Virus record (IMG/VR): IMGVR_UViG_3300011115_000168
Coordinates: 1-62,227 of that record
Direction: 5' to 3' (one strand)
DNA length: 62,227 nucleotides
DNA from: a virus
Part shown: piece after piece, positions 38,401 through 47,011 of the stretch
Numbering within the stretch: position 1 is the first letter of the stretch
Layout of the letters: each line of letters begins with the position of its first letter
Position numbers and translations under genes: made by a program
Notes under the pieces: model-generated
Told to the model about the DNA's origin: nothing
Database searches by the model: none
The model's input: the letters and a program-made list of their open reading frames with translations, nothing else

Positions 38401-41400
38401 GCAACAAGATACTGAAAACCATTGCACAAACTGTGTTTTCAATGGATTTAAAAACACGTATTCAATACAGAGAAACATTGCCCGGCGGTGATTTAGCTAT
38501 ATACGATCCGGTAAAAGACACCATCTACGTTACCGCTGAAGGCATGACAGACCATGTGGTACTGCACGAAATCATCCATGCGGCTACAGTAAAAATCCTT
38601 AACCACTATACAAAAGGTGAACTGAAATACTTAACGTCAGGGCAAATTGAAGCCAGCAAACAACTCATAGACATTATGAATGCCACTAAAAATATAGTGG
38701 CTGGCGACGAAGGCGAAACCATGCGGGAACTACATCCCCGCGCGTATGAAAACATCTTTGAGTTTGTGGCCTATGCGTTGACTGACGAGCAAATGCAAGC
38801 TGACTTGGCTAACCCTGAGTTGATAGCGCAGCAGCAGATAGATCAGACATGGAACCAAGATACGATAGAACTTTCATCCATATTGCCAGAGAAAAGAAGC
38901 GCGTGGTCTGAATTTAAGCTGTCGATGGCAAAGCTGTTGAAGCTGGACAAGTTCCTGTTCGATAAAAAAGGCGAGCTTCGACCCACACAAAGAAAAAACC
39001 TGTTGATGGAAATATCAGCAGCGTTTGAGAGCATCCTTGCGGTTTCAACAGAACCTATCTACTTAGATCAGCTTGCGGCAAGGGGGGCCCAAGAGGCTCC
39101 AAGACAGGCAGCAATGCCGCGCACGGAAGACTCGTACAAGCTACCGAGTGATGTCGCACCCAAGTCTTTCACGCAGCATATTAGAGAGTTGTTCTTGACA
39201 CAGTCGGGGCACTCACGGCTTGAGTACTTCTTCCAGAACAAACGCGCTGTGTTGAGGAAGCTATCCGAGCAGATGGCTAAAGCTGGGGTTATTGTCTATA
39301 CGGGTGACAGGATCAACGACATCTATGGGCAAATCACTACCGCCGTGGCTGATGCCAAAAACTACTTTAATGCGTACGTCGATCAAGACCTAGAGGAACT
39401 TAACACCGCTGTGGGTAAGTATGCTCGTGCTGCAAAGCTGACCACTAAAGAAGCGCTTGAAAAATTGCATCCTCTACTTGAGGCCTTGCATGAGCCTGAG
39501 CGCCGCATGGTTAAGTATTTACTTACCGTACCGCTGACTCCCCAAGCAGATGCGCAACGCGCTGCAATTGTTGACGCGCTTGATACCCAAGTACTGACTG
39601 AGGCACAGGCAAAACAGCTAAGGGCAATGCTTGATGGCATTGTGTTTACAACCGATGCCCAAGGTAACCGTACCATCACTAACAACGTAGATACGCTGGG
39701 GGACAAGTACGACATAAATGCCCCTGAGTACAACGCTACGGGTATGACTAGAGAAGATGTTCAGAAATACACAGACATGCTGCGGGATGATCCGCACAAA
39801 GAAGAGTTTAAGGAAATTGTAGATGCCATGAAAAAACTTGGGGTGTCTACTGCCGAGTTGAACAAGATAGGCCACTATTGGTCACAGCCTGTTAGCAACC
39901 GTGTGGCGTTCTATGGGTGGGAGTATTACGTCCCACTGAAAGGCAACCCCCAACATAGCAAAGTAGATGAGCTACTTGATTTTGATAGCCAAGCAATGGG
40001 GCGTGAACTGCAAGATTCGTCTGGTGCGTTTGGTGGTCGTTTTAGCGTTTCGAAAAACCCCATCCTGCAGATGTCTGTGGATGCAACGCGCGCTGCAATC
40101 CGTGCGGGGCAACGCAACCTCACGCTTGCAATTAAAAACTCACTTGAGAAGAGCAAACTTAACCCTAACGGGCAAGGACTCATAGCAGGCAAAGTAGTAG
40201 ATACCATCCTCTTTAAAGAGCGCACCAACAAAGAAATCCTTGATAAGTACCGTGGCGAAAACCACATCTTCCATTACAACGATGATGGCACTATTGATAT
40301 CTTGCTGGTACAAGACAAAAACTTGCGTAATGCTATTCGGCAGACATTCAAATCAAGCAGCCCGTTGATTGACAAAGCCAACATGATTACCGGCCTGATT
40401 GCCCAAGGGCACACTCGGTACAACTACAACTTTGCCCCAATGAACTTTGTGCGCGATGCGCTGACAAATGCGTTTGTGATTGGCGCAGACATGTCTCCTG
40501 CTAAAGCAGCGCAGTACATCAAGGCAGTTGCTTCTATCGTAGTTAACGGTGGTATGTACAAAGCTATGACGGCGGCTCGATTGCTTCAGAGTGGTCATAA
40601 AGCTGACGTAGCGCGGCTTAAACAGCTAGGTGAAACCGATACGTTCTTTCAGCATATGTATGAGTTGACGGTTGAGCGCGGCGGCATGGTTACCCATCTG
40701 TCTGGCCTGTCTTTGAAGAGCCAATTTCAAGAATTGAAAAAGCAAATTGGCCCCTCTGGAATAATGACTAAGAAGGAGCAGTTTGATAAGTTTGTTGATA
40801 CGTGGACAAACATGTTTGAAATTGCCAGCCGTACCTCTGCATACATGGTCGCTAAGCAAGGCTACCTTGCTGAAAATTTAGCGCGTGGTATGGACGAAGC
40901 AACAGCAACGGAAGAGGCTAAAGCTCGCGCTGTGTCGTTTACTAAGAACCTTGCTAACTTTGAGCAGGTGGGAGAGTGGGGCAAGGCAATGGGTGCGCTC
41001 TACATGTTCTTCCGTCCAGCAGCTACTGGCGCTGCGCGTTCACTTCAATCAATCACTCCTGCGTTCACTAGCTTGCAAAGTGCGGTAGAAGGTCTACCCC
41101 CGTCAATTAAGAACAACCCCACGGCGCTGGCAGAGTTCAAGAAAAACTACGCTACGCATCAGAAGAATGCCAAGATAATGATAATGAGCCTAATAGCTTT
41201 AGGTTTCTTTGCCCACACCATGTCTAAGATGATGGCCCCGGATGATGACTTGGGTCGTAATACCGTAGATGCAGATGACATGGATAGGTGGACTCGTTAT
41301 GCGCGGTTCCACATACCAAACGGAATTTCTAAGCCACTAGGACTTGGAGAAAATGTTGTGTTCCAGATGCCATGGGGTATGGGGCTTGGCGCGTTTGCTG

Positions 41401-42224
41401 CTGCGGGGGCACAGTTGTCTGCCATGTACGATGGCAAAACATCCGTAGGCAAGGGCTTAGCCAACATCTTCGGGTCTATTGCGATGGACTCGTTTGTGCC
41501 TATCCCTGTGTCCAAGATGCCAATCACTGAGATGCCGTTGCAATGGATGCTGGACTCTGTAGCACCCAGCATGGCGCGTCCTGCGCTGGAGTTGGCCCTT
41601 AACAAGAACGGCTTGGGTCAAGCTATCCACAATGAACAGAGCCGTAGGTTTGGCGATGCATACACGGGTGGCGACAACATCCCCGAAATTTACAAAGATG
41701 CAGCAAGAGGCATTGCCAACGCTACGACTGGTGATTTTGACTGGAACCCCAACACACTGTATTTCCTGACCAACACCTACATGGATGGCCCCGCTCGGGT
41801 TATTGAGACTCTGTATGGCATCAATGACTTAGCGCAAGGGCAGAAGGGCTTCAACCCCAAGACTGACATCCCGTTAATGGGTTCGTTCTTTGGCTCCAAA
41901 GTGAACATCGATGCGCAGCAGTTTTCCAAAGTAGAAAATCAAATTAAACGCATCGAAGGCGTTATGAAACAGTTTGCTACCGACCCTGAGCGCGAAGCCC
42001 AGTACATGGAAAAGTATCCGTTCCACGAAGCCGTGGTTGAGTTTTACAACGTAGAACTGAATGGTACTTTGAAGGAACTACGCACAGAAGCTAACGAATA
42101 CCGGCTGGATAAATACCTCTCGGAAAAAGATCGCAAAGAGCTACTGAAGCTAAACACCATGCAAGCCAATATCGTGAAGAACGAGATGATTCAAGTGTTC
42201 AAGTCCTACGGCATCGAACCCTAG
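35475..42224 (+). CDS. Giant internal virion (DNA ejection) protein with HEIIH metallopeptidase motif, 2249 aa
   Basis: The last late gene. Start: MNIQDIRQKYPQYNDLSDKD, a small unit shared by many large phage internal proteins. Residues about 155-190 are Gly/Ala-rich (FAGLGAGVGAVTGFGAGAVP) and may enter membranes. Residues about 400-740 are Ala/Lys/Glu coiled coil. Around 1015-1100 lies a zinc-peptidase unit: DTIYVTAEGMTDHVVLHEII with His1031-Glu1032-x-x-His1035, and Glu1092/Glu1096 as possible third ligand. The C-terminal 700 residues include YNFAPMNFVRDALTNAFVIG and RDALTN-type helices of the 'large polyvalent protein' kind and a membrane segment (MIMSLIALGFFAHTMSKMMA, about 1902-1921). T7 gp16 (about 1300 aa) has a lysozyme-like unit; here a peptidase may take its place. 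Confidence 0.8.
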   Translation: MNIQDIRQKYPQYNDLSDKDLVDGLHGKFYSDIPVNDFYQKVGFQATPVQQGAKVLPDTDTSSDFMRGIKNYPGQFESIVGAGQALTGLAAKKLGFEDTGKSLIQKGLGKIEEGEGRTVSKKSDEFTTAWEKGIGTVLTDWLPYQVGTGAANIAESLAFAGLGAGVGAVTGFGAGAVPGAAAGFVSKTLVKQGIKEAAEKVLKEEGKEAAQAFVENEAKKVIVATAGKEAFEKGATEYAKAGAKKVGSYAGTGVQAGIHGAGEVGGRAIQEGQQRGETIEDIDLGRVLPMATVHAVADFVNDRIGLGALKIGDTASKSLIAEIAKRVGMTGLKETGGEEVQAIAERYGAKLSLTDAEALKEYVNTAAASFAMAVAPGTIGGVRTHLAQQARLQPPTGTEGTQTEAEKKAAAGAPAMTDEEFNKRMEEIKAAKVVEPAKETATTDVPDLKGTTDGTQAAQAQQTETQKQETTSAADVAAQKTESIRTAIDGAIKQGYSPDQAYEELFKNVVDKETLTAAREYADSLKPVVAPEVQAEINRRQAKIDELRENGAADARIKKAEDGLNTYKASVGIEGPVLSAKAKLTPAQEQEAKDTALKDRAEEKTRQADLKESLARSEPRYEQKNIPENAEELYNDTRETVNEKINVDNEKRAELVKQHDELAQQLKAIEAEREALDAKSDEANKQFTTAKNAAARETAKAQEDEFLNQADALAKQEAAINEKLKSAAQSLQDHGVAQNSMPEWYKLTSDEKDLYFGYISRNTLEEHGKAAQALREYRKQKGSREGGYGKKKMSATEHRIALAYEDNREHYSKLFPVKFPRWNDLSDTAKGIFLQKVVQTTVDPITGKTTYKYTGAGLQQDAAFAELGVHLLSEKGGMDKTTRVKAEENFKKIQRRIAEETKLYEERKAKHERDQQRWQQIMGISNEGVPGTSYARPSILPSRVVQMIKSNNLKGVLQYLRFLGEVKTDNKPASFSNKILKTIAQTVFSMDLKTRIQYRETLPGGDLAIYDPVKDTIYVTAEGMTDHVVLHEIIHAATVKILNHYTKGELKYLTSGQIEASKQLIDIMNATKNIVAGDEGETMRELHPRAYENIFEFVAYALTDEQMQADLANPELIAQQQIDQTWNQDTIELSSILPEKRSAWSEFKLSMAKLLKLDKFLFDKKGELRPTQRKNLLMEISAAFESILAVSTEPIYLDQLAARGAQEAPRQAAMPRTEDSYKLPSDVAPKSFTQHIRELFLTQSGHSRLEYFFQNKRAVLRKLSEQMAKAGVIVYTGDRINDIYGQITTAVADAKNYFNAYVDQDLEELNTAVGKYARAAKLTTKEALEKLHPLLEALHEPERRMVKYLLTVPLTPQADAQRAAIVDALDTQVLTEAQAKQLRAMLDGIVFTTDAQGNRTITNNVDTLGDKYDINAPEYNATGMTREDVQKYTDMLRDDPHKEEFKEIVDAMKKLGVSTAELNKIGHYWSQPVSNRVAFYGWEYYVPLKGNPQHSKVDELLDFDSQAMGRELQDSSGAFGGRFSVSKNPILQMSVDATRAAIRAGQRNLTLAIKNSLEKSKLNPNGQGLIAGKVVDTILFKERTNKEILDKYRGENHIFHYNDDGTIDILLVQDKNLRNAIRQTFKSSSPLIDKANMITGLIAQGHTRYNYNFAPMNFVRDALTNAFVIGADMSPAKAAQYIKAVASIVVNGGMYKAMTAARLLQSGHKADVARLKQLGETDTFFQHMYELTVERGGMVTHLSGLSLKSQFQELKKQIGPSGIMTKKEQFDKFVDTWTNMFEIASRTSAYMVAKQGYLAENLARGMDEATATEEAKARAVSFTKNLANFEQVGEWGKAMGALYMFFRPAATGAARSLQSITPAFTSLQSAVEGLPPSIKNNPTALAEFKKNYATHQKNAKIMIMSLIALGFFAHTMSKMMAPDDDLGRNTVDADDMDRWTRYARFHIPNGISKPLGLGENVVFQMPWGMGLGAFAAAGAQLSAMYDGKTSVGKGLANIFGSIAMDSFVPIPVSKMPITEMPLQWMLDSVAPSMARPALELALNKNGLGQAIHNEQSRRFGDAYTGGDNIPEIYKDAARGIANATTGDFDWNPNTLYFLTNTYMDGPARVIETLYGINDLAQGQKGFNPKTDIPLMGSFFGSKVNIDAQQFSKVENQIKRIEGVMKQFATDPEREAQYMEKYPFHEAVVEFYNVELNGTLKELRTEANEYRLDKYLSEKDRKELLKLNTMQANIVKNEMIQVFKSYGIEP

Positions 42225-42415
42225 CGGACACGCCAAGCGCGAACTCCTAAGTGCCCATCCTTATGGGTCACAAAGGACTTGACCAGTATCCCAGCGCGCT
42301 TGGCCCCGCAGTCTAGGGCATAGATCATCTCCGCAAAGCGAAGGGTGGGGATGAAGAAGCTGTCCCCAACCTCCATGCCGCTAAACGGGAACAGCCACTC
42401 AGGTTCCAGAATCAT
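42221..42415 (-). CDS. Hypothetical 64-aa protein, end of the early arm
   Basis: Begins MILEPEWLFPFSGMEVGDSF and continues FIPTLRFAEMIYALDCGAKR, VTHKDGHLGVRAWRV. The order (strand, 'MEVGDSFFIPTL', helix, 'K-x-x-x-x-H-K-D-G-x-L-G-V-R-x-W-R') is a small phage fold common next to replication genes as I remember, function unknown. Start at 42415 overlaps the primase-helicase stop by 17 bases. Its stop codon overlaps the plus-strand stop of the ejection gene. Confidence 0.78.
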   Translation of the reverse strand: MILEPEWLFPFSGMEVGDSFFIPTLRFAEMIYALDCGAKRAGILVKSFVTHKDGHLGVRAWRVR

Positions 42416-45245
42416 CAAAGATATCCAGTTCGGTTTTGAACCAGTACAGGTACGCTGGGTCTACTTGGATAGCTGACTTCCAGCCAGTGGTTAACCGGCC
42501 CTTCTTATCGTCTATCAAGACCTTGTTGTTCCGCATCTCAAACTCAAACTCGCGTGTACTGATATTCTTCTCGTTAAGAAACTTCTTGAACTCGGACTTT
42601 GATATTTGCAGCAGGTGATCATCACTGCAAATCCTAGCTACGATCTGCCCACGGGGTTCCATTGTCACCTTGTTATCCTTGATGACCAGTATGTTGCCCA
42701 TGTTCTTATTTACAAAGTCGCCCAGCAGTGAAGGGTAGTCAGTACGGTTGACCTTGACCACTTTGTCCTTGATCTCAATCATGGCGCGGACAGTCCCGTT
42801 ATAGATGCTGTCAAGGGCAAAGTCTGTGACCCCAGCTAAGTTAGCAATCTCGGCTCCTGCTAGGTTTGCCGACACCAAGTTCTCATAGAACCGGTACTCA
42901 ACGTGGTTGCCAAAGTCACTCTTGAACCGGTCTTCCCATTTCGCTACGGTGTCGAGCACAAAGTTATCTCCACGGCGCAGCACCTCTTGGACAAACATCG
43001 GCCCCGCATGCCCGTAGTTGAAGTTGAAAGCATCGAAGATATGTTTGCCCAATCGGGGTTCCTTATCCAATAGCGATGGCCTATGAATGTGAAACTCAAT
43101 CAATCGCGCTGCCTCTCCATCAGGGTTGGCTTTGAGTCCCTCCAACTTGCCGTAGATGGTGTGGTTGGTAGTGAACGTGGCAATCATGGATGCGGACATC
43201 TCGTATTCCCGCTCAGCGTTGACGGACGCTTGCATCTTGACCTTGGCTTTGCCGTGTGACACGTTGTGGATAAGGCCACCCAACTCCTCAGCCTTCTTAT
43301 CACCGATCTCATCAAGACCAAACATCAAGTTGTGCAAGGCAAGGTAGCGGCCTGTTAAACCGTTGTCAGTGGACTTCACAATGCTCAAGTTCTTGGGGTT
43401 GCCAAAGACGCTCAAACCCGCATACATAGCGCCGGTCTTGGCGTTGCCCGACTTCCCAAAAAGGCTCACAGAGACGCCTGAAGTTGACGTATAACACATC
43501 AATGGAGAACCAAACCCGCACATCGCTGTAAAGGCGTGCAATTCAAACTCAGGCTTGTTCAAGTAGTCGATTGACTCACGCCAACGGGCGAACGTACCGT
43601 GGGTTGTTATGTGCTTTGATAGGCCACGGACAAACGGTGATGATGGCGCGTTCACTACCTCACCGGTAAGGGTGATTTCTTTCCTGCCAATCACGAAGCT
43701 ACGCTTGGCCCACTCAGGGGCATCTGTCCGTTCAGCAGTCCAGCCCATCTGCATACGCATCTGATCAGCCTTAGCTACTGTCTGCATGTACTGACCCCAC
43801 TTCACTACATAGTTCATAAGATGCTCCGTGTTATGGCTTGAAGGGAATACCCCGTTAGAGGCCATGAGCGCTTTGAATGTCTCTTTTGCATACACCTGCT
43901 TCATTGGTACGAGAAAGTCCCGTATGTCGTCTTTAGGAAGAACCAACCGCATCAGTAAGCATTCGCCATCGTGTGGGCTGAACATCCGCTGAATAGGGTA
44001 TAGGTCATGGGGGAGGATGAGGATAGGATCGTCTTGGTGCTTAGTGCCTTTTTTGTCTATCTTGGGTGCAGGGACGAAGTAGATACCGCCGTTGATGCCC
44101 TGCACAAAGGGCATTAGGAAGTCTGGAAATTCTGAAACCTCTTTGGTATCCGGTTCTTCCCGAACTGATTCCTCTTTATCAGCTTTTGTTGCTGGCTTGA
44201 ACTCGCGCCCGAGGACGATGGGGCTAACAATCTTTCCCCGGTGTTGACAGCCATCGCATCGTTCGGGGTAGTTCTCAATGAACCATGAGCAGGTGCGCGG
44301 AGCAGGAAAGCGACTTGCCTTGTCTTCTGTTTTATCATAGTTGTAGTCAGGGTGTTCGTTAGATATGTCGTGGATTGCTGTAGCCCCGTCATCGCAGAAC
44401 TTGGCTATGGATAGCCCTGCAAACCACATTGGCTCTTCAAGCGTTGCGGCGTTCTCCAGCATGTGCTTGACTTGGTTGCAGCCACCTTCGTCATCCACGC
44501 TCTTCTGCGCCAGCGCTGCAAACGTCTTGCTAAAGTTGTCCAGCTTGAGCATGGCCTTGGTGTCATCGTCCAGCCCCTTGGGAATCTCGGCAAGGATGTC
44601 TGCTACGGCTACGGGCAGTGCCTCTTCAGCCTGTGCCCCTTCTGCTGCTGGGCCACCTAGGAACTCACGGAACTCCTGCCAGCCATAGACATGAATCGTG
44701 TCGCTGATAACCGACGTAGGGCGCGGCGGGTCTGTCTTGAAGTTGAACGTGTCAGGCGAACGCATGATGCGGGCAGCATCGGCAGTCACCACGGGGTCGA
44801 TAGTGATGTGGGACATGCACAGCGCCTTGAACTTCTCAGCGTATGTCTTCCACTCTTCAGTGGGTATGTCTTCGTCCATCAGCCAGTAAGCATGGATGCC
44901 ACCGCCTGAGTCAACCACCACTGGGTCGGGTAGACCAGCAGCGCCTTGTAGCTTGAATAGCGCAGTGTGCGCGTCAGCCTTGTCCTTGTAATCCTTCTTC
45001 TCACCAACGTCTAGGTCAATAAAGAATGACCGCACATACATGCAATCAATCGCCTTGCGGCTGTAGCCCTCAAAGGAGCCTAATGCTACGAATACGTTCT
45101 GTGTCTTTTTTAGTCTCTCAATCGTGCTCAATACATCATCGAGTGTTTCTGCAAATCTGTTGCTGACCTTGCCGGTTTTGTCTATGCCACTGATACAGTA
45201 AACACCCTGCGTGGGTAATGCTTTCTCGTAGAATTGTTTTAACAT
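42399..45245 (-). CDS. Primase-helicase, AEP-like primase with DUF927-type helicase, 948 aa
   Basis: N-terminal part: SFFIDLDVGEKKDYKDKADA gives Asp77-x-Asp79, VVDSGGGIHAYWLMDEDI and ADAARIMRSPDTFNFK follow: the catalytic and nucleotide-binding pattern of archaeo-eukaryotic-type (RepB/Prim-pol-like) primases. A four-cysteine-type region (CSWFIENYPERCDGCQHRGK, about residues 320-340) may bind zinc. The C-terminal ATPase has GKSGNAKTG (about residue 595), LMFGLDEIGDKKAEE (Walker B) and IATFTTNHT (sensor), typical of the DUF927/superfamily 3-like helicases that often join such primases. It should prime and unwind at the fork. No separate ring helicase is seen in the window, so this is likely the replicative one. 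Confidence 0.85.
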   Translation of the reverse strand: MLKQFYEKALPTQGVYCISGIDKTGKVSNRFAETLDDVLSTIERLKKTQNVFVALGSFEGYSRKAIDCMYVRSFFIDLDVGEKKDYKDKADAHTALFKLQGAAGLPDPVVVDSGGGIHAYWLMDEDIPTEEWKTYAEKFKALCMSHITIDPVVTADAARIMRSPDTFNFKTDPPRPTSVISDTIHVYGWQEFREFLGGPAAEGAQAEEALPVAVADILAEIPKGLDDDTKAMLKLDNFSKTFAALAQKSVDDEGGCNQVKHMLENAATLEEPMWFAGLSIAKFCDDGATAIHDISNEHPDYNYDKTEDKASRFPAPRTCSWFIENYPERCDGCQHRGKIVSPIVLGREFKPATKADKEESVREEPDTKEVSEFPDFLMPFVQGINGGIYFVPAPKIDKKGTKHQDDPILILPHDLYPIQRMFSPHDGECLLMRLVLPKDDIRDFLVPMKQVYAKETFKALMASNGVFPSSHNTEHLMNYVVKWGQYMQTVAKADQMRMQMGWTAERTDAPEWAKRSFVIGRKEITLTGEVVNAPSSPFVRGLSKHITTHGTFARWRESIDYLNKPEFELHAFTAMCGFGSPLMCYTSTSGVSVSLFGKSGNAKTGAMYAGLSVFGNPKNLSIVKSTDNGLTGRYLALHNLMFGLDEIGDKKAEELGGLIHNVSHGKAKVKMQASVNAEREYEMSASMIATFTTNHTIYGKLEGLKANPDGEAARLIEFHIHRPSLLDKEPRLGKHIFDAFNFNYGHAGPMFVQEVLRRGDNFVLDTVAKWEDRFKSDFGNHVEYRFYENLVSANLAGAEIANLAGVTDFALDSIYNGTVRAMIEIKDKVVKVNRTDYPSLLGDFVNKNMGNILVIKDNKVTMEPRGQIVARICSDDHLLQISKSEFKKFLNEKNISTREFEFEMRNNKVLIDDKKGRLTTGWKSAIQVDPAYLYWFKTELDIFDDSGT

Positions 45246-45311
45246 GTCTCGCAGAGTTAAGAAGAGCGGAACTATGCCCGCTCTGTTAATAAGGTGGAGG
45301 TACTCGCTGCA

Positions 45312-45350
45312 CTAGCAACATAGGCTTTCGTACTCGTCGCCATCCAGCAT
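45312..45350 (-). CDS. Possible 12-aa frame MLDGDEYESLCC
   Basis: In the 123-base gap between the HTH gene and the primase-helicase gene. ATG follows GGGGGGAAAGCGG. MLDGDEYESLCC resembles the start (M-x-D-G-D-E-Y-D-x-L) of a small protein found in many other phages, so it may be the stump of a longer gene that has been lost, or a conserved leader peptide. The rest of the gap shows only a weak inverted repeat, GAGCGGGC and GTTCCGCTC. Confidence 0.3.
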   Translation of the reverse strand: MLDGDEYESLCC

Positions 45351-45368
45351 CCGCTTTCCCCCCAAAAA

Positions 45369-45692
45369 CTATCTCACATTAGGGTATATCCTTCCTACCA
45401 TTGCTTCAAGATATTCCAGTGCCGCCTTGTTGGACTTAGCGGGTAGCAAGCCTTTGGCAGTGTCACTCTCAACAAGGTCTGTAAAGGTCTCGACCTTCAG
45501 TAGATTACGGTGTCGGATAGGTTTGCCACGGAACCAGCTAAACGCAGTCATCCTCGTCACATCAAGTGCCCACGCCACGTACTTAGCGGGTAGGTTAGCT
45601 TTGACGCATGCTAGCGCCAGCGCAGTGCCAGCCCTGTTGGGGTTGGCCTTGTGCAACTCAATTAAAAACGCTTCGCTGTATGACCGTGACAT
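45369..45692 (-). CDS. HTH DNA-binding protein, 107 aa (putative regulator)
   Basis: The segment ALACVKANLPAKYVAWALDV then TRMTAFSWFRGKPIRHRNLL (about residues 24-62) is a helix-turn-helix: LPAKYVAWALDVTRMTAFSWF has the helix, turn and recognition helix with a Trp-Phe-Arg-Gly end, as in Cro/XRE-like units. The rest (VETFTDLVESDTAKGLLPAK) is helical and may make a dimer. It sits between the Cys-rich protein and the primase-helicase. It could bind one of the operator-like palindromes at 2002-2026 or TTGAC-N6-GTCAA; this is inference. Starts 9 bases from the upstream stop. Confidence 0.65.
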   Translation of the reverse strand: MSRSYSEAFLIELHKANPNRAGTALALACVKANLPAKYVAWALDVTRMTAFSWFRGKPIRHRNLLKVETFTDLVESDTAKGLLPAKSNKAALEYLEAMVGRIYPNVR

Positions 45693-45701
45693 TCCTATTC
45701 C

Positions 45702-46562
45702 TTACTTCTTAGACCATTTTTTAACCACATCCGAGATGTCCTTCTCAGCAGCGGCGGGCTTTGTGGACTCGCGTTTGACTGGCTCTTCAACTTCGGGCTG
45801 TGGCTCGGGGGCGATGTCGTTACGATGGCTCGGCACTTCATCGGCTACATCTGCTTGGAAGACGTTCATCTTGATAGCAGACTCGGCGGCGGGGCTCTTT
45901 GCTTGCTGGGCGATGATGGGCAAGTCTTCATCAGGCACTTTGCCAGCGGGGGTGAACACAACCTTCGGCGCGGTGGCCTTGGTATCAAACGCCATGCGAG
46001 TGATGACCCGTCCTGCGCTGACGTTGTGCGACGCCAAGTGCTGGATGTAAGACCGGAAGGGAAATCGTCCGTTATCTTCTTTGCCGAAGGCCGACGTAGC
46101 GGGCAGCACCAGCTGCATCACATCACCAGCAGGGTCGTTAGGCAGAACCACCGCAGTACGCCAAGACAGGCGGCATGCAGTACCCGTACCGTTCTGACCG
46201 GAACCTTTAACCGCTTTGGGGCAGTCAAGGCAAGCGGAGGCCAAGGGGTTCTTCACATCCGCATCGGGCTTCTCAGAGTCGGTAGACCAGCAAGCAGGGC
46301 TCACCTTCTGACCTTCTTGGAAAACGCCCTCGTAAAACATACGCGAGGCCTTGTGTGCCATCTTCACAAAGATGACGTTCATGTGGCGGTCTTCGATAGC
46401 GCCAATCTCTTTCCCGCCAGCGTACTTACGGAACACACCACCTTTGATGGAGATGCGTTTGCTCTGCCGCATACCACCCGCTACTGCAAGGGTATCTTCG
46501 TCGAGGCCTTCGATGGGAGCCATCACTGCGCCGCTGAACAGGGTTGCGAGGTCATTACTCAT
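45702..46562 (-). CDS. Cys-rich replication-cluster protein, possible ssDNA-binding protein, 286 aa
   Basis: Starts MSNDLATLFSGAVMAPIEGL. The central part PACWSTDSEKPDADVKNPLA, SACLDCPKAVKGSGQNGTGT and ACRLSWRTAVVLP has four Cys in a zinc-knuckle-like spacing inside a beta-rich region (VMQLVLPATSAFG, PFRSYIQHLASHN) that could be an OB-like fold. The C-terminal 60 residues are acidic and disordered (EPQPEVEEPVKRESTKPAAA) with the end SDVVKKWSKK. A zinc-containing ssDNA-binding protein as in T4 gp32 would fit a place next to helicase and primase. I am not certain; it might bind other nucleic acid. Confidence 0.6.
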   Translation of the reverse strand: MSNDLATLFSGAVMAPIEGLDEDTLAVAGGMRQSKRISIKGGVFRKYAGGKEIGAIEDRHMNVIFVKMAHKASRMFYEGVFQEGQKVSPACWSTDSEKPDADVKNPLASACLDCPKAVKGSGQNGTGTACRLSWRTAVVLPNDPAGDVMQLVLPATSAFGKEDNGRFPFRSYIQHLASHNVSAGRVITRMAFDTKATAPKVVFTPAGKVPDEDLPIIAQQAKSPAAESAIKMNVFQADVADEVPSHRNDIAPEPQPEVEEPVKRESTKPAAAEKDISDVVKKWSKK

Positions 46563-46588
46563 TTCAATTTTCCTTGTTACTAAATTTA

Positions 46589-47011
46589 CTAGTTGGAGGG
46601 TTTGCGCACGACAATCGTGAACTCCCTCATTACATTCACTCCGGGAGGTAGCCCATCGGCTTGGTTCTCCTTGAGGAACTCCTTGAAGTTGCCCTGATGA
46701 ATCCGTGCTTCAAACAGGTCAACTGCGCCATTCGACAGGATGAATTTACGGAAGCTGTCTCCGTCATTTACGGTGTAACGCTCGTTCAACTTCCGAATAA
46801 CTGTGCCGTAACTCGTCCGTATGCTCTTCGCGTTACTCTCGTTGCATGTGGACATAAAGGTCTGTTCAAGGAGGCCCAACTCATCATCAAGCTCCTTCAT
46901 TTGGCTCTTCATCTCCGCTTCCATCCTGTCTCGCTCATTACGTATTGTCAAGTATACCTTGACCAATTCATCCAACTTTGTAGTTGCGATTTCATCTTTT
47001 TCTTCAATCAC
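46589..47011 (-). CDS. Coiled-coil replication-cluster protein, 140 aa
   Basis: Residues 5-55 are a long charged helix (LDELVKVYLTIRNERDRMEA, EMKSQMKELDDELGLLEQTF), followed by an alpha/beta part (SYGTVIRKLNERYTVNDGDS, FRKFILSNGAVDLFEARIHQ, GVNVMREFTIVVRKPSN). The layout resembles Gam-like or Gp157-like phage proteins that bind DNA ends, but I cannot confirm a family. ATGA overlap with the SNF2-type helicase suggests a partner of it. Confidence 0.68.
   Translation of the reverse strand: MIEEKDEIATTKLDELVKVYLTIRNERDRMEAEMKSQMKELDDELGLLEQTFMSTCNESNAKSIRTSYGTVIRKLNERYTVNDGDSFRKFILSNGAVDLFEARIHQGNFKEFLKENQADGLPPGVNVMREFTIVVRKPSN

Noticed and set aside
45825-46583. A 252-codon plus-strand frame over the Cys-rich replication protein
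   Set aside because: Arg/His-rich shadow without a ribosome-binding site, in an arm transcribed the other way.
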